A program made the position numbers and the translations under genes. Below are positions 63,648 through 64,000 of a DNA stretch of 64,000 nt, in pieces. A model generated the notes under the pieces. It was not told where the DNA came from. It was given only the letters and a program-made list of their open reading frames with translations, and ran no database searches. The first letter of the stretch is position 1. Every line of letters begins with the position of its first letter. The DNA comes from Halocatena marina (GTDB taxonomy: Archaea > Halobacteriota > Halobacteria > Halobacteriales > Haloarculaceae), in contig NZ_JALLPK010000001.1 in the NCBI RefSeq assembly GCF_023276375.1, forward strand, positions 1,860,001 through 1,924,000. Reading direction: 5' to 3'.

Positions 63648-64000
63648 CCGACCGATGCCGTCGGCGACAACCGATCACGAACGGCAGTACTGGCAACGGG
63701 TGGCAGACGGAGATGTCTGCATCGTGCGCTGTCACGCTTGTGGCAGTGCGAGTCATCCTCCACGACGATACTGTCCGGTCTGCTACTCCGATGATTGGAC
63801 GTTCGAATCGATCACGGGAACTGGTACCGTCTACGGCCATACCTGCATTCACCGACCTACACGGACGTTCGAGGCGGATGCACCCCTCGTTTCGGCCATC
63901 GTTACGTTAGACGAAGGGCCACGGCTCATGGGACAGGTTGATTGTGATCCAGCGGCGATCGAGGTGGGACGTCGCGTCTGCCTCGACACATCGACGCTTT
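63640..64000 (+). CDS. DUF35 zinc-ribbon/OB-fold protein (truncated by window end)
   Basis: About 120 residues are visible. The N-terminal helix DHERQYWQRVADGD precedes a zinc ribbon with CHACG and CPVC pairs, then the start of the OB fold (FESITGTGTVYGHTCIHRP). DUF35 proteins bind thiolase-fold enzymes and help deliver acyl-CoA substrates. A GTG start at 63640 (or 63631) overlaps the thiolase-like gene. The C-terminal end lies outside the window. Confidence 0.85.
   Translation, partial: MTNRPMPSATTDHERQYWQRVADGDVCIVRCHACGSASHPPRRYCPVCYSDDWTFESITGTGTVYGHTCIHRPTRTFEADAPLVSAIVTLDEGPRLMGQVDCDPAAIEVGRRVCLDTSTL

Noticed and set aside
1-64000. tRNA, rRNA, CRISPR arrays, intact insertion sequences
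   Set aside because: Searched by eye for cloverleaf arms, regularly spaced repeats and transposase motifs; none was convincing.

Overview
The window is a stretch of haloarchaeal DNA (class Halobacteria). The evidence is the strongly acidic proteome, the archaeal information-processing genes (a TFB factor at 9062-10054 and an Orc1/Cdc6 initiator at 51147-52424), twin-arginine signal peptides and lipoboxes of haloarchaeal type, TATA boxes placed about 27 nt before start codons (leaderless transcripts), and a haloarchaeal-type glucose dehydrogenase. The density of transport and catabolic genes, together with an orc gene, would fit a secondary replicon or an accessory chromosomal region; the genus cannot be fixed from the sequence. 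I see no tRNA, rRNA, CRISPR array or intact insertion sequence.

Layout. (1) 1-8483: partial esterase, a small winged-helix protein, then a fatty-acid/acyl-CoA module (acyl-CoA dehydrogenase, acyl-CoA ligase, carboxyltransferase, dienoyl/enoyl-CoA reductase-like SDR, beta-keto acid cleavage enzyme, enoyl-CoA hydratase). (2) 9062-10726: TFB gene followed by a gene-free segment with two 22-bp dyads and two RNA hairpins. (3) 10727-23905: a cluster that I read as ectoine (and perhaps hydroxyectoine) catabolism: IclR regulator, RidA, two class III aminotransferases, aldehyde dehydrogenase, D-2-hydroxyacid dehydrogenase, M20 amidohydrolase, threonine-dehydratase-type lyase, an ectoine-hydrolase-like M24 protein and a BCCT transporter. 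(4) 24707-27048: thioredoxin and exported gamma-glutamyltransferase. (5) 27312-31827: DapA-type aldolase, four-carbon sugar-acid kinase, PdxA2-type dehydrogenase, TenA. (6) 31901-42106: cation/proton antiporter fused to stress domains, membrane and exported proteins, a GT39-type glycosyltransferase, a DUF4177 protein and a tandem pair of four-helix membrane proteins. (7) 42107-61517: a sugar island with an MFS transporter, glucose dehydrogenase, SelA-like PLP enzyme, two xylose-isomerase-like TIM barrels, six Gfo/Idh/MocA oxidoreductases, Orc1/Cdc6, PIG-L deacetylase and a complete sugar ABC importer with an extra small membrane protein. (8) 62463-64000: a thiolase-fold protein paired with a truncated DUF35 partner.

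How the genes may work together. In the ectoine cluster the BCCT carrier would bring in the solute, the M24 hydrolase opens the ring to N-acetyl-diaminobutyrate, the M20 amidohydrolase is a candidate for the missing deacetylase, and aminotransferase plus aldehyde dehydrogenase would carry the product to aspartate. In the sugar island the importer would deliver glycosides that the Gfo/Idh/MocA enzymes oxidise and the TIM-barrel proteins cleave or isomerise. Both are inferences from family membership and neighbourhood.

The most unusual features are the archaeal ectoine-type cluster with an apparent replacement of DoeB, a mirror-image duplication of a two-gene oxidoreductase operon (47093-51091) with a 43-nt identical stretch, and a 22-bp intergenic dyad (RTTACA-N10-TGTAAY) found four times in good form and twice in weaker form, one copy next to an ORB-like element upstream of orc1/cdc6.
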